DNA of 64,000 bases from Chthonomonas sp. (GTDB taxonomy: Bacteria > Armatimonadota > Fimbriimonadia > Fimbriimonadales > Fimbriimonadaceae): the NCBI GenBank assembly GCA_016788585.1, contig JAEURP010000002.1, positions 62,001 to 126,000 on the forward strand, given 5' to 3'. Shown here piece after piece: positions 18,202-27,224 of this stretch. Numbering within the stretch: the stretch's first letter is position 1; each line of letters starts with the position of its first letter. Under the pieces are notes generated by a model. The model ran no database searches. It was not told where the DNA came from and worked only from the letters and a program-made list of their open reading frames with translations. The translations under genes were made by a program, and so were the position numbers.

Positions 18202-19080
18202 GTGCGCCTGCTCACCGTTCCGAACTGGTCCTTCGGGCGGGATAAAGACCTCCTTCGGCTCTTCGATGACCTCCTTCAAGGCTGGGGTCTCACGATTCAC
18301 TTCTTGCAAAGCGACGTCGACCACAACCGCACGGTCAGCGCGTTTTCTGGCGAGGCCGAGGTTGTTTTCGAGCGACTAGAACGCCTTTGCGAAGCCGCGT
18401 TTGAGCGTATTGATCTCAACCGCCACATGGGGGTCCATCCGCGAATCGGCGCGCTGGATGTATGCCCGTTTCTACGATTAGATGATGAGGTTTACCCGCT
18501 AAAATTGAAGATAGAAGCGTTTGCGCAACGGCTATCCGATCGCTTCGACCTGCCGATCTATCTCTACGAGAAATCCGAGCAAGGTAAGCACGCTAATGAC
18601 TTGCCAACCCTACGAAAGGGAGGCTTTGGCGGTTTGCTTGGCCAAGAGTTATCGCCAGACTTCGGGCCGAATCATGCCCATAAGTTTCTCGGTGCGACAG
18701 TAATGGGCGAGCGCAACTTCCTCATCGCAATGAACGTGAACTTCCGGTCGGACAACCTCGACTTCGTCCGACGCCTCGCTCGCCAAATGCGTGTCTCACG
18801 CGACGAAGGCGACGCCCGGTTCACCGGTATCCGCGCCCTCGGGCTCCCATTGGTCTCACGTCACATGGTCCAGCTCAGTATGAACCTCACCCAACCCGAC
18901 CTCACCCCTCCGGATGCCGTCGTCGAATGGGCCCTCGCCGCCGCAAGGAAGGCGGGTGTGCAGCACGCTGAGAATGAACTGATCGGCGTAATCCGCGAAA
19001 GCGACTTACCAAGAGCGACCAGGCTGCCGGTTAAGCGAGAGCAAGTCGTAACCTTCTTTCACGCAAAGGACGCTAAGTAA
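18202..19080 (+). CDS. Glutamate formiminotransferase-like protein (FtcD N-terminal type)
   Basis: A 292-aa protein with the formiminotransferase fold: opening LLTVPNWSFGRD, HMGVHPRIGALDVCPF at about residue 75 with the family's conserved histidines, and NVNFRSDNLDFVRRLARQMR in the second subdomain. It would move a formimino group between glutamate and tetrahydrofolate in histidine breakdown; the cyclodeaminase half is absent. GTG start directly after the Eis-like stop. The last residues and stop (FFHAKDAK) are encoded by the left arm of an inverted repeat (19056-19077), so the native end was probably replaced. Confidence 0.88.
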   Translation: MRLLTVPNWSFGRDKDLLRLFDDLLQGWGLTIHFLQSDVDHNRTVSAFSGEAEVVFERLERLCEAAFERIDLNRHMGVHPRIGALDVCPFLRLDDEVYPLKLKIEAFAQRLSDRFDLPIYLYEKSEQGKHANDLPTLRKGGFGGLLGQELSPDFGPNHAHKFLGATVMGERNFLIAMNVNFRSDNLDFVRRLARQMRVSRDEGDARFTGIRALGLPLVSRHMVQLSMNLTQPDLTPPDAVVEWALAAARKAGVQHAENELIGVIRESDLPRATRLPVKREQVVTFFHAKDAK

Positions 19081-19148
19081 CGAAAGATCGCAAAGGCTTT
19101 GAACCACGCTCTTCGGACTCTTGTCTCTTCGCGTTCTTTGCGTGAAAG
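19056..19148. repeat. Inverted repeat, CTTTCACGCAAAG family, copy 1
   Basis: Left arm 19056-19077 and right arm 19127-19148 are reverse complements with 2 mismatches in 22. The left arm lies inside the end of the formiminotransferase gene. Relatives occur at 19620-19716 and 19797-19825, bracketing the GxxExxY gene. Confidence 0.88.
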
Positions 19149-19227
19149 GATTCGAGCTTATAGCCATGAACCACTAGGAACGAGATTACCAAAGACCTTG
19201 GACCACGCCCATTGCGTGAAACTCCGA

Positions 19228-19233
19228 TAGACT
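19228..19233 (+). promoter_or_regulatory. -10 box (TAGACT) before the GxxExxY gene
   Basis: TAGACT ends 6 nt before ATG 19240, the same leaderless geometry seen at other genes here. Confidence 0.4.
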
Positions 19234-19239
19234 AAGCAC

Positions 19240-19616
19240 ATGACCGAGAACCAGATCGCCGAACAGATCGTAGATGCGGCGTTTAAGGTTCACGTTGAAC
19301 TTGGCCCGGGTTGCTCGAGACAGTTTATGAAACTGCATTGGAGCACGAACTCCTCAAGCGAGGATTAAGCGTCGAACGTCAACGAGGAATTGCAGTGGTC
19401 TATGACGGCATCGTGCTTGAAGATGGCTTTCGAGCCGACTTGATCGTCGAAGAAAAGGTGATTGTGGAGATTAAGTCCCTTGATCTGGTGCCGCCCGTCG
19501 CGTACAAAATCCTGTTAACGTATTTGCGGTTTGCAAACATGAGGCTGGGACTGATGATCAACTTCCGAGAACTGAAGATCAAAGACGGGATCAAGCGCGT
19601 TGTAAACGACCTCTGA
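19240..19616 (+). pseudogene. GxxExxY protein gene with a 1-nt frameshift
   Basis: The family reads VHxxLGPGLLExxYExAL at its N-terminus. Here ATG 19240 gives MTENQIAEQIVDAAFKVHVE then LGPG, after which the frame fails; the rest (LLETVYETALEHELLKRGL, later VEIKSLDLVPPVAYKILLTYL) continues in the next frame from 19311. One missing G near 19310 explains it, and restoring it gives 125 aa, the normal length. GxxExxY proteins are small, of unknown function, with a PD-(D/E)XK-like fold. A sequencing error cannot be excluded. The gene is bracketed by inverted repeats. Confidence 0.85.
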
Positions 19617-19619
19617 TTT

Positions 19620-19825
19620 CTTTTCACGCAAAGAACGCTAAGGAGCGAGTGTGCGCAAAGGAATGGCCATGTCTCTTTGCGTTCTCTTGTTTCTCCGCGC
19701 CCCTTTGCGTGAAAAGCAATCAGTGTTTCAGCGCAAAATTGGCTAAGGAGCAAAAGTAGCGCAGAGATTCAAACCACGGACTTGGCGATCTCTTGTCTCT
19801 TAGCGTTCTTAGCGTGAAAAGAGCC
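19620..19825. repeat. CTTTCACGCAAAG-family inverted repeats, copies 2 and 3
   Basis: Left arm 19620-19642 (CTTTTCACGCAAAGAACGCT) and right arm about 19700-19716 (CCCCTTTGCGTGAAAAG) form the second pair. A third right-arm-like copy lies at 19797-19823 (CTCTTAGCGTTCTTAGCGTG). Together with copy 1 they surround the GxxExxY gene. They end just before the deoB promoter. Confidence 0.82.
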
Positions 19826-19832
19826 TAGCCTC

Positions 19833-19838
19833 CATAAT
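19833..19838 (+). promoter_or_regulatory. -10 box (CATAAT) of leaderless deoB
   Basis: CATAAT ends 6 nt before ATG 19845; the gap CACCGA has no ribosome site. The same box and gap occur at 32114. Confidence 0.45.
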
Positions 19839-19844
19839 CACCGA

Positions 19845-20954
19845 ATGCGCCGAGCAATCGTAGTGGTCTTAGATGGATGTGGAGCCGGTGAAGCTCCCGA
19901 CGCGGCTGCGTTCAACGACCTCGAGCATCCCTCAACACTCCTCCACGTCTGGCAGCACGCTGGCAAGATCAACGCGCCAAACCTGATCGGAGCCGGCTAT
20001 TTCTCCGCTGGCCTTGTCGAAGGGCTTAGCCCGGGTATCGACGGATTCGAGGTCCAATACGGCCGCCTTCGCGAGCTCAGCATGGGCAAGGACTCCGTCA
20101 CGGGCCACTGGGAGATGATGGGAATTCACACCAAGGAAGCCTTTCCGACCTACCCCAACGGTTTCCCGATTCCGCTCATCAAAGAGTTTGAAGAGCGCAT
20201 CGAAACCCAAACCCTCGCCAACAAGCCATCAAGCGGCACAACGATCATCGAGGAACTCGGCGAGCTCCACATGGAGACGGGCTTCCCGATCGTCTACACT
20301 AGCGCCGACAGCGTGTTCCAGATTGCTTGCCACGAGAGCGTGGTGCCGATCGAGAAGCTCTACGATTGGTGTCGCATCGCGCGCAGCTTGCTCGTGCCGC
20401 CTGACCACGTCGCCCGCGTGATTGCCCGCCCATTCGAGGGTGAGCCCGGCAACTTCAGACGAACAGAAAGAAGAAAAGACTTCCCGCTGTCGCCGCCCAA
20501 GAACTTGGTGGATGAGATCGGCGATGTGTTCGGCATCGGCGTGGTGCCCGAACTCTTCGATGGCCGAGGCTTCCGCCCAGTAAAGCGAACCCAAAGCAAT
20601 GCCGAGCACGCCGCATTCCTAAAAGAGGCTCTACAAAGCGACGCCCGCTTCATCTTCGCCAACTTCGAGGACTTTGACATGCTCTTCGGCCACCGCAACG
20701 ACCCCTCCGGATTCGCCAAGTGTCTCGAAGAATTCGACTCCACCCTCGCCTGGCTCCTCTCCGAGCTTAGGGACGACGACCTCCTTATCCTCACCGCCGA
20801 CCACGGCAACGACCCGACCGACTCCAGCACCGACCACTCCCGCGAGTATGTCCCGTTGAGCGTGATCAAGAAGGGAAGCGGCGTGACGAACCTAGGCGAT
20901 CAGGACGGGCTGATGGTGGTTGGCGAGTTAGTAAAGGCTTGGCTCAAAAGCTAG
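19845..20954 (+). CDS. deoB: Phosphopentomutase DeoB
   Basis: Interconverts (deoxy)ribose 1-phosphate and 5-phosphate in nucleoside salvage; a cytoplasmic manganese enzyme of the alkaline-phosphatase superfamily. The 369-aa protein begins with the metal-binding VVLDGCGAGEAPDA, has the phosphothreonine-loop region KDSVTGHWEMMG at about residue 85, SADSVFQIACHE at about 150, and the second metal cluster FEDFDMLFGHRND and LTADHGNDP near the end. It stands alone, followed by a palindromic repeat and tRNA-Pro. Confidence 0.93.
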   Translation: MRRAIVVVLDGCGAGEAPDAAAFNDLEHPSTLLHVWQHAGKINAPNLIGAGYFSAGLVEGLSPGIDGFEVQYGRLRELSMGKDSVTGHWEMMGIHTKEAFPTYPNGFPIPLIKEFEERIETQTLANKPSSGTTIIEELGELHMETGFPIVYTSADSVFQIACHESVVPIEKLYDWCRIARSLLVPPDHVARVIARPFEGEPGNFRRTERRKDFPLSPPKNLVDEIGDVFGIGVVPELFDGRGFRPVKRTQSNAEHAAFLKEALQSDARFIFANFEDFDMLFGHRNDPSGFAKCLEEFDSTLAWLLSELRDDDLLILTADHGNDPTDSSTDHSREYVPLSVIKKGSGVTNLGDQDGLMVVGELVKAWLKS

Positions 20955-21035
20955 CTGGACATAGCGGGAGATGGGGGGACGTGGAGGGACTTAGCCATTT
21001 TCCAGCAACTCCCAGCTACTTCCCGCCACACCCAG
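20954..21035. repeat. Palindromic GGGACnTnGAGGGAC repeat, copy 1
   Basis: Begins with GCTGGACATAGCGGGA at the end of deoB, then GGGGGGACGTGGAGGGAC, then an opposite-strand segment TCCAGCAACTCCC-TCCCGCC. It matches the longer copy at 55494-55590. Confidence 0.8.
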
Positions 21036-21045
21036 CAAAGAAAAT

Positions 21046-21122
21046 TGGTCGGGGCAGCGGGATTTGAACCCACGACCTCTTACCCCCCAGATAAGCGCGC
21101 TACCAAGCTGCGCCATGCCCCG
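21046..21122 (-). tRNA. tRNA-Pro (anticodon GGG)
   Basis: 77 nt with encoded CCA. On the minus strand the acceptor CGGGGCA pairs with TGCCCCG, the anticodon stem-loop CTTAT-CTGGGGG-GTAAG reads GGG, and the T loop is GGTTCAAATC. Confidence 0.96.
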
Positions 21123-21293
21123 GACCGAAAGGAAGTGTACCGTACAAGGGGTCGATGGCTAATGGCTAATGGCGCGACCATCATTCGTTAGACAGAGCGG
21201 CTCAGGAGGTCGGTGGTGCTTGCGGCGTGGGCGAGCAACCAACAACAGCAAGCGCTAGGGCTATTGTTTTGATCGCCGTTCGAACCCGATACC
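21123..21293. other. Gap between tRNA-Pro and lysS
   Basis: Contains a short GGCTAAT heptamer array (21155-21172). I see no gene or clear terminator in the remainder. Confidence 0.5.
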
Positions 21294-22841
21294 CTAGCTC
21301 CCTTCCGGCTTCATCAACGGGAACAGGAGCACCTCACGCACCACGTCCGCTCCAGTGAGGAGCATCGCCATTCGATCCAAACCAATGCCGCATCCTCCGC
21401 ACGGAGGCATGCCCGCCTCAAGCGCGTAGATGAACTCCTCGTCCATCGGATGCGCCTCGTCGTCGCCCTTCGCGGCTTCGCGGAGTTGCTGCTCGAAGCG
21501 CTCGCGCTGATCGACCGGATCGTTGATCTCGGAGAACGCATTGCAAACCTCGCGTCCGCGCACGTAACCCTCGAAACGCCGTGTGAATCCAGCCCGATGA
21601 GGATCGTGCTTGGCGAGAGGCGAAGTCTCCAATGGATAACCCACCACAAACGTAGGCTGCTGCAAGGTCGGCTCCACGAACACCTCTAGTAGCTTCTCAA
21701 TCAAGCCACCAAGGTTCCGCTCGCCATCGAGGACGATTTGCTTGCCCGTGATCGGGTTACTCACGCGGCGCTCCTTCACCGCCGACTTCGCGGTTTCGAG
21801 GTCAACGAAGTCAGCGAGTTGTAAACCGGTGTGCCGCTCAATCGCCTCCATCATGTCCACCCGCGCCCAGGGCTTGCCGAAATCAAGCTCGACGCCCGGC
21901 ACGCCGTCATCGTCAATCTCGCCTTCCTTGCCAGCAATTGAAACCACGGTCGTGCCGAAAACCTCCATCGCGACATGCCGGAACATGGACTCAACCGACT
22001 CCATGATGTCCTCCAGGTTCGAGTACGCCTCGTAGTACTCGAGCAGCGTGAACTCGGGATTGTGGCGGTTCGAAACACCCTCATTGCGAAACACTCGCCC
22101 GATCTCATAGACCTTCGGCAGATCGCCGCAAATCAAACGCTTCAAGTAAAGCTCAAGCGAAATGCGTAGCTTGACCTCGGTGTCGTACGCGTTGTAATGC
22201 GTCAGAAACGGCCGCGCCGCTGCGCCTCCGGCTTGGAATTGCAGCATCGGCGTCTCGACTTCGAGATACCCGCGCCCGTCCATGAACCGACGAACCGAAC
22301 TGACGATCTTGCAACGGTTCACCAAGTCACGCCGTGCATCGGGATTCGCGATCAAGTCGAGGTGTCGATGCCGATAGCGCTGTTCCACATCGCTCAAGCC
22401 GTACCACTGCTGCCCGTCCTTCTCTTTGCCGAGCGGCAAGTTCTGCAGGCTCTTGCTCATCGGCACAAAGCTCTTGACATGAATCGACCGCTCGCCGGTC
22501 TTGGTAACAAACGGCTCGCCGATGATGCCGATATGGTCGCCGATATCGAGAAGGTTATAGGCTTCCCAAAGCGTCTCCCCAATGTCGTCCTTTCGGAAGT
22601 AGCCTTGAATCTTTCCGTCGCCGTCGCTGATATGCGCGAACCCGGCTTTGCCCATCAACCGATAGCTATGCACCCGGCCCGCGACCTGCACGTGACCAGA
22701 AAGCGACTCGAATTGGTCGAGCACTTCCTGAGGTGAATGGCTGCGCTCGAACCGCTCGACAGCATACGGATCGAGCCCAAGCTCTCGCAATCGCTCGAGC
22801 TTCTCCAACCTAATCTCTCGCAGAGACTTTTCTTCCGACAT
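21294..22841 (-). CDS. lysS: Lysyl-tRNA synthetase, class II
   Basis: Charges tRNA-Lys. The 515-aa protein has the N-terminal OB-fold anticodon domain (VQVAGRVHSYRLMGKAGFAH at about 50) and class II motifs: motif 1 with FMDGRGYLEVETPML, motif 2 GRVFRNEGVSNRHNPEFT at about 250, and motif 3 GCGIGLDRMAMLL at about 490. Length is normal. A TAATCT box lies 6 nt before the ATG, and it is divergent from the tricorn-like gene 54 nt away. Confidence 0.97.
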   Translation of the reverse strand: MSEEKSLREIRLEKLERLRELGLDPYAVERFERSHSPQEVLDQFESLSGHVQVAGRVHSYRLMGKAGFAHISDGDGKIQGYFRKDDIGETLWEAYNLLDIGDHIGIIGEPFVTKTGERSIHVKSFVPMSKSLQNLPLGKEKDGQQWYGLSDVEQRYRHRHLDLIANPDARRDLVNRCKIVSSVRRFMDGRGYLEVETPMLQFQAGGAAARPFLTHYNAYDTEVKLRISLELYLKRLICGDLPKVYEIGRVFRNEGVSNRHNPEFTLLEYYEAYSNLEDIMESVESMFRHVAMEVFGTTVVSIAGKEGEIDDDGVPGVELDFGKPWARVDMMEAIERHTGLQLADFVDLETAKSAVKERRVSNPITGKQIVLDGERNLGGLIEKLLEVFVEPTLQQPTFVVGYPLETSPLAKHDPHRAGFTRRFEGYVRGREVCNAFSEINDPVDQRERFEQQLREAAKGDDEAHPMDEEFIYALEAGMPPCGGCGIGLDRMAMLLTGADVVREVLLFPLMKPEGS

Positions 22842-22847
22842 TGAGGC

Positions 22848-22853
22848 AGATTA
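22848..22853 (-). promoter_or_regulatory. -10 box (TAATCT) of leaderless lysS
   Basis: TAATCT on the minus strand ends 6 nt before the lysS ATG; the intervening GCCTCA lacks a ribosome site. Confidence 0.55.
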
Positions 22854-22883
22854 TGAACGGAACTAAGAACTTCAATCTAAGAG

Positions 22884-22889
22884 TATTCT
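22884..22889 (+). promoter_or_regulatory. -10 box (TATTCT) of leaderless tricorn-like gene
   Basis: TATTCT ends 6 nt before ATG 22896. The divergent lysS box is only 30 bp away, so the two promoters share a short control region. Confidence 0.55.
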
Positions 22890-22895
22890 CGCACT

Positions 22896-25800
22896 ATGGG
22901 TCGGCTACTTGCGCTGTCTTTCGTTCTCGCTTCGGCTTCTTCATTCGCTCTCCAATCTCGACAACTCACCGGCATCCGAAGCCTAGCGCTCTCGCCGGAT
23001 GGTGAGCAGATTGCCTTCACCTGGCGTGGCGACGTTTGGATCGCCCCGGCCTCGGGTGGCCGCGCGGTTGCCCTGACCACCAACGTCGAAATGGACGACA
23101 ACCCCATTTGGTCCCCTGATAGCCAATGGATCGCATTCGCGTCAAACCGAAACGGCAACTGGGACACCTACATCGCCAATGCCGAAGGCGGCGAAACCAA
23201 GCGCCTCACCTGGTCGAGCTTTAGCGAGATCCCCAATGGCTGGTCGCCCGACGGAACCAAGCTCATCTATCGCGGCTTTTACGAAAAGAGCGACAACGGC
23301 ATCTACACCATCGACGTCGCGACCGGTCGCATGCAAGAGCTTTGGCTCGACAACCGCACCCTCAGCTGGCCGACGTTCAGCGCCGACGGCAAGAGCGTCG
23401 TCTTTGCCCGCAACTACAATTTCCCCTACAACCGCCCTCGCTACGAAGGCAGCGGTGCAGCACAGGTCAACAGCCTCGACCTCGCGACCGGCAAACGCAC
23501 CGAGATACGAGCCAACAGGCTCCAAACCCTTTGGCCTACCCAAGGCAAGAACGGCCTTTACGTCGTCACGAACACCGAAAAGACCCCGGCGACCGACAAC
23601 GTCTTCAAGCCAGCGGTCCGCTACACCGAGAATGTCGCCAAGACGCCCAACGTCTATCGCCTCAACAGCGCGGGTGGGCTCAATCGCTTAACTGAGTTTG
23701 TCGGTGGCTCGGGCGCGCGATTCCTCACCGCCGCCACCAAGGCCGAGCTCGTCGCCTTCGAGCGCGAGGGGAAGGCTTACACGATGGTGCCCGGCCAGTC
23801 GCCGAAGCCGATCAGCCTCACCGCGTTCATCGACGACAAGACAGCCGTCGAAGAGCGCCTCATCCTCAACACCGGCGCTGAGACCATGTCTCTCAGCCCG
23901 AAGGGCGATAAGATCATCTTCAGCGTCCGGCGCGAACTTTGGAGCGTGCCGACCAAGAAAGGGAAGGGCCCCAACGCAGACGACGCCACCCGTCTCACAA
24001 CCTGGGAAGGAACCGACGTTTGGCCCGTTTACACGCCGGATGAGAAGCACGCTTTCTTCGTCAGCGACCGTGAAGGCGCCAATCGCCTTTACCGAATGAA
24101 CCTCGAGACCCAGGAAGCCAAGGCTGTCAGCGCCGCTGGTCACGATGTCCTCAACGTTCAACTCACGCCGGACAAGAAATCGGTTAGCTTCTGGATGGCG
24201 GATGTCAAGGTCGGCGGGCTCTTCACCGTGCCCGTCGAGGGCGGCACCCCGAAGCGCATTCTGGACTTCCCGTGGAACGAAGATTACGCCTTCAGCCCCG
24301 ACATGCGCTACGTGGCCTACATGCGAGAGCTCCCGCAGAGCGGCTTCAACCCTTGGGAAAACGTGCGAAACATCTACGTCCGCGACCTTAAAACCGGCAA
24401 GGACTACAACGTCACCAATCAGAGCCTCAACCACTCCAATCCGTCCTGGTCGTCCGACGGCAAGTACCTCTACTTCCAGAGCATGCGCCAAGGAGCCGGC
24501 CTCTTCGCCCTCCCGCTTCAGGCCGAGTCCGCTCTACCGACCGAACTTGAACTCAAATTCGAGAAGCCCACGACAACTCCGAGCATCGAGTTCAACTTCG
24601 ATCGCCCCGAGGATCGCATTCGCCGCCTCTACGCCGGCAATCCCAGCAACATCGTCTCCGATCCGACAAACGGCGCGCTCTACTTCCTCGTGGCCGGCGA
24701 CGTTTGGACTGTTGGCTACGACGGCGAAGGCGCTCGTCAGCTCACAAGTGGCGGCGGCATCGGCTCGTTCAACCTGAGCCAGGACAGCAACAGCCTCGCC
24801 TTCATCAAATCCGGCGCGCTGACCACGCTAAACCTCAGAGCCCCCACGTTCCCGTCCTCGACCGTCGCCTTCCGCGCCGATTGGACCCGCGACTTGCGCC
24901 TCGAAAGGCGCGCCGCGTTCAAGGAGCTCTGGCGAATCTACAACAATCAGTTCTACGATCCCAATTTCCACGGTCGAAACTGGGCCGAGATCGCCACGCG
25001 TTACGAGCCGCTCCTCGACAGCATCGGCCACCGCAACGAAATGGCGATAGTGCTTAACATGATGATCGGTGAGCTTGAGACAAGCCACGCCGAGGTCAGC
25101 CCCGCCGCCGGAAATCCGCCCAGCCCAAGCAGCGCACACCTCGGTTTCACCTGGGATTACAGCTATGCTGGCCCCGGCCTCCGCGTGAAGAGCGTCGCCA
25201 AGGGCTCGCCTGCCAGCTACACCGCCACGCGAATCAACGCCGGCGACTACATCATGGCGATCAACGGCAAAGACGTCCGCCTCGATCAAGAACTCTGGCG
25301 ACTCCTCGAGGGCCAGACCGGCCGCGAGGTCACGATGACCGTGAACTCGACGCCATCCAAAACAGGTGCCCGCAGCGTGAAGTATCGCGCGATTAGCGAT
25401 GGCGCGTACGACGGCCTCGTTTACCGTGAGCGCATCGAAAAGCAGAGAGCCGAGGTTGATCGTCTCAGCAATGGCAAGGTCGGTTACGTTCACATCGCGG
25501 CGATGGGCGGCGGCAACATGTCCACCTTCAACGCCGAGGTTTGGCAGTACATTCAGGGTAAGGAAAGCCTCATCATTGATGTTCGCGACAACAATGGCGG
25601 CAACATTGCCGACGCATTGCTCGACATTCTTGAGCGCAAGGCGCAGATGATTTACGTGCCCCGCGACGGACAAATCCTGAAGTCGCCCGGAACCATGGTA
25701 GATAGGCCAATTGTGGTCATGTTGAACGAGCGATCGGTCTCGAACGGCGAAATGTTCCCCGCGGCGATGAAGACCCGCGGCCTCGCGACCACCGTAGGCA

Positions 25801-26021
25801 CCGAAACCCCCGGCTACGTAATCTACACGTACGGCGGCGGCTTGGTGGATGGCACCGGAATCCGCCTTCCGAACACCGGCGTCTACCGCGTGGACGGCTC
25901 CCCGCTGGAAAACAATGGCGAGAAGGCCCAAGTGCAGGTTCAACAAACCCCAGAGCAGTACTTCGCCGGCATCGACCCCCAACTCGCCAAGGCGGTCGAG
26001 GTCGCAGTCAAGAAGAAGTAA
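22896..26021 (+). CDS. Secreted tricorn-type protease (beta-propellers, PDZ, S41)
   Basis: A 1041-aa exported peptidase. Signal peptide to about residue 19, then two beta-propeller sections built of SPDG repeats (LSPDGEQIAFTWRGDVW, WSPDSQWIAFASNRNGN; second series from about 330), the tricorn core-1 helical region (FKELWRIYNNQFYDPNFHG at about 675), a PDZ domain (about 750-835), and the S41 catalytic core (KVGYVHIAAMGGGNM, LIIDVRDNNGGN, NERSVSNGEMFPAAM with the nucleophile-region serine at about 950). Tricorn relatives trim peptides; here the signal peptide puts it in the periplasm. It ends 10 nt from the convergent PEP-CTERM gene. Confidence 0.93.
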   Translation: MGRLLALSFVLASASSFALQSRQLTGIRSLALSPDGEQIAFTWRGDVWIAPASGGRAVALTTNVEMDDNPIWSPDSQWIAFASNRNGNWDTYIANAEGGETKRLTWSSFSEIPNGWSPDGTKLIYRGFYEKSDNGIYTIDVATGRMQELWLDNRTLSWPTFSADGKSVVFARNYNFPYNRPRYEGSGAAQVNSLDLATGKRTEIRANRLQTLWPTQGKNGLYVVTNTEKTPATDNVFKPAVRYTENVAKTPNVYRLNSAGGLNRLTEFVGGSGARFLTAATKAELVAFEREGKAYTMVPGQSPKPISLTAFIDDKTAVEERLILNTGAETMSLSPKGDKIIFSVRRELWSVPTKKGKGPNADDATRLTTWEGTDVWPVYTPDEKHAFFVSDREGANRLYRMNLETQEAKAVSAAGHDVLNVQLTPDKKSVSFWMADVKVGGLFTVPVEGGTPKRILDFPWNEDYAFSPDMRYVAYMRELPQSGFNPWENVRNIYVRDLKTGKDYNVTNQSLNHSNPSWSSDGKYLYFQSMRQGAGLFALPLQAESALPTELELKFEKPTTTPSIEFNFDRPEDRIRRLYAGNPSNIVSDPTNGALYFLVAGDVWTVGYDGEGARQLTSGGGIGSFNLSQDSNSLAFIKSGALTTLNLRAPTFPSSTVAFRADWTRDLRLERRAAFKELWRIYNNQFYDPNFHGRNWAEIATRYEPLLDSIGHRNEMAIVLNMMIGELETSHAEVSPAAGNPPSPSSAHLGFTWDYSYAGPGLRVKSVAKGSPASYTATRINAGDYIMAINGKDVRLDQELWRLLEGQTGREVTMTVNSTPSKTGARSVKYRAISDGAYDGLVYRERIEKQRAEVDRLSNGKVGYVHIAAMGGGNMSTFNAEVWQYIQGKESLIIDVRDNNGGNIADALLDILERKAQMIYVPRDGQILKSPGTMVDRPIVVMLNERSVSNGEMFPAAMKTRGLATTVGTETPGYVIYTYGGGLVDGTGIRLPNTGVYRVDGSPLENNGEKAQVQVQQTPEQYFAGIDPQLAKAVEVAVKKK

Positions 26022-26031
26022 GGGCGCGCCC

Positions 26032-27024
26032 TTACTTCTTCTTTCGCTTTCTGATAAGCAGACCGACGCCTGCCGCCAAAGCCGCCATGGTGCCGGGTTC
26101 TGGCGCGGTGATGATCGTCATGCTGCCAAGAGACGTAGTGTAGGGAAGGTCGATAGCTCCCTGACCCATATAGTTGATTCCTGGATCGTAGTAATTTACG
26201 CGATTAACGTAAGAGCCACTGTTGTTGTACACTTCGTGCAAGTAATTTCGGCTGTGGGACCATACGATATCGCCAGTCATCCCCGCACTGCTCCAGGAAC
26301 TCCACCCAACGGGGGTCGCCGCTTGAAAAGGTCCGTTCGCATGGGTCACGGCGGCGTACTGGACATTTCCGGTGATCAGAATACGGTTGCCGGACCGACC
26401 GATGGCTCGGAACCGACTCGCGTCCGAAGATGTACCCAACCCGGTAGCGCCAAGGTAAGTGCCCGAACTCGTGTAACAGAACGTGTAAAAAGTGGAAGTC
26501 CCCGCATTGGTGATCCGGTTGAGCGTGTAGATGTTTCCATCTGATCCCTGCACCGAGTCGAGCGCCCAGTAGGCGCCGCCAAATGGACTCATGTCAGCCA
26601 GTTGCGCGCCCGTCGTTCCGGAATAGATGCGCGAAACCTGTTCGAGGCCACCGCCGACATAACCAGCAATCAAGAAGTTGCCGTTATTTAGCACCTCGAA
26701 GCGCATGGGACCATTGCCATAGAAGGGGTTCACACCGACGCTGAGAGCCCCAAGGTAACGGCCGGTGAACGCGTTGAATCGTCGGATCGTGCCGTCGCCA
26801 TTAAGCGCGGCAACAACCCCATGATTCGTCGGATCGGCGGCAATTTGGGCACCACTGTAGGTTCCTAATTCTCCCGCGCCAAATGAACCCAATTGCACGC
26901 GATTCTCGGGGTCGTACCGCACGATGCGGTTGCCCTCGACAAACATCATCATCTCGAAGCTCGCTTGGGCAGCGCCGCCCACCGAGATCAAAATGCTCAT
27001 TGCTAGTACTTTTAAGTTGCTCAT
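26032..27024 (-). CDS. PEP-CTERM sorted surface protein
   Basis: A 330-aa exported protein. Signal peptide MSNLKVLAMSILISVGGAAQ, then a beta-propeller-like body (IVRYDPENRVQLGSF, GVVAALNGDGTIRRFNAFTG), and a C-terminal sorting signal: PEPGT, a 15-residue membrane stretch, and RKRKKK. Such tails are cut by an exosortase (not in the window). The frame is open up to 27102, but ATG 27024 gives a proper signal peptide. The cargo role is unknown. Confidence 0.85.
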   Translation of the reverse strand: MSNLKVLAMSILISVGGAAQASFEMMMFVEGNRIVRYDPENRVQLGSFGAGELGTYSGAQIAADPTNHGVVAALNGDGTIRRFNAFTGRYLGALSVGVNPFYGNGPMRFEVLNNGNFLIAGYVGGGLEQVSRIYSGTTGAQLADMSPFGGAYWALDSVQGSDGNIYTLNRITNAGTSTFYTFCYTSSGTYLGATGLGTSSDASRFRAIGRSGNRILITGNVQYAAVTHANGPFQAATPVGWSSWSSAGMTGDIVWSHSRNYLHEVYNNSGSYVNRVNYYDPGINYMGQGAIDLPYTTSLGSMTIITAPEPGTMAALAAGVGLLIRKRKKK

Positions 27025-27224
27025 GCTGGTGACTCGAATACCAGTATAAGGCATTTTTGCAGGAAAGGGCACCCATTTAACAGGCCCTAACAAAAAAAGC
27101 ATCGCAGCTAATGAATGGCCAAGGAGTTGTGACAGTATCGTGACGGCCTTGCTTCATTAAGCCCGTAAAGTTACTGGAAGCCCCGATTCATTACTTAGCC
27201 TCAGATAAAATCGGTGGAGTTCCT

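Noticed and set aside
24828-25982. 384-codon open frame antisense to the tricorn-like gene
   Set aside because: Shadow of biased codon use; composition (Val, Ala, His-rich) is typical of antisense frames.
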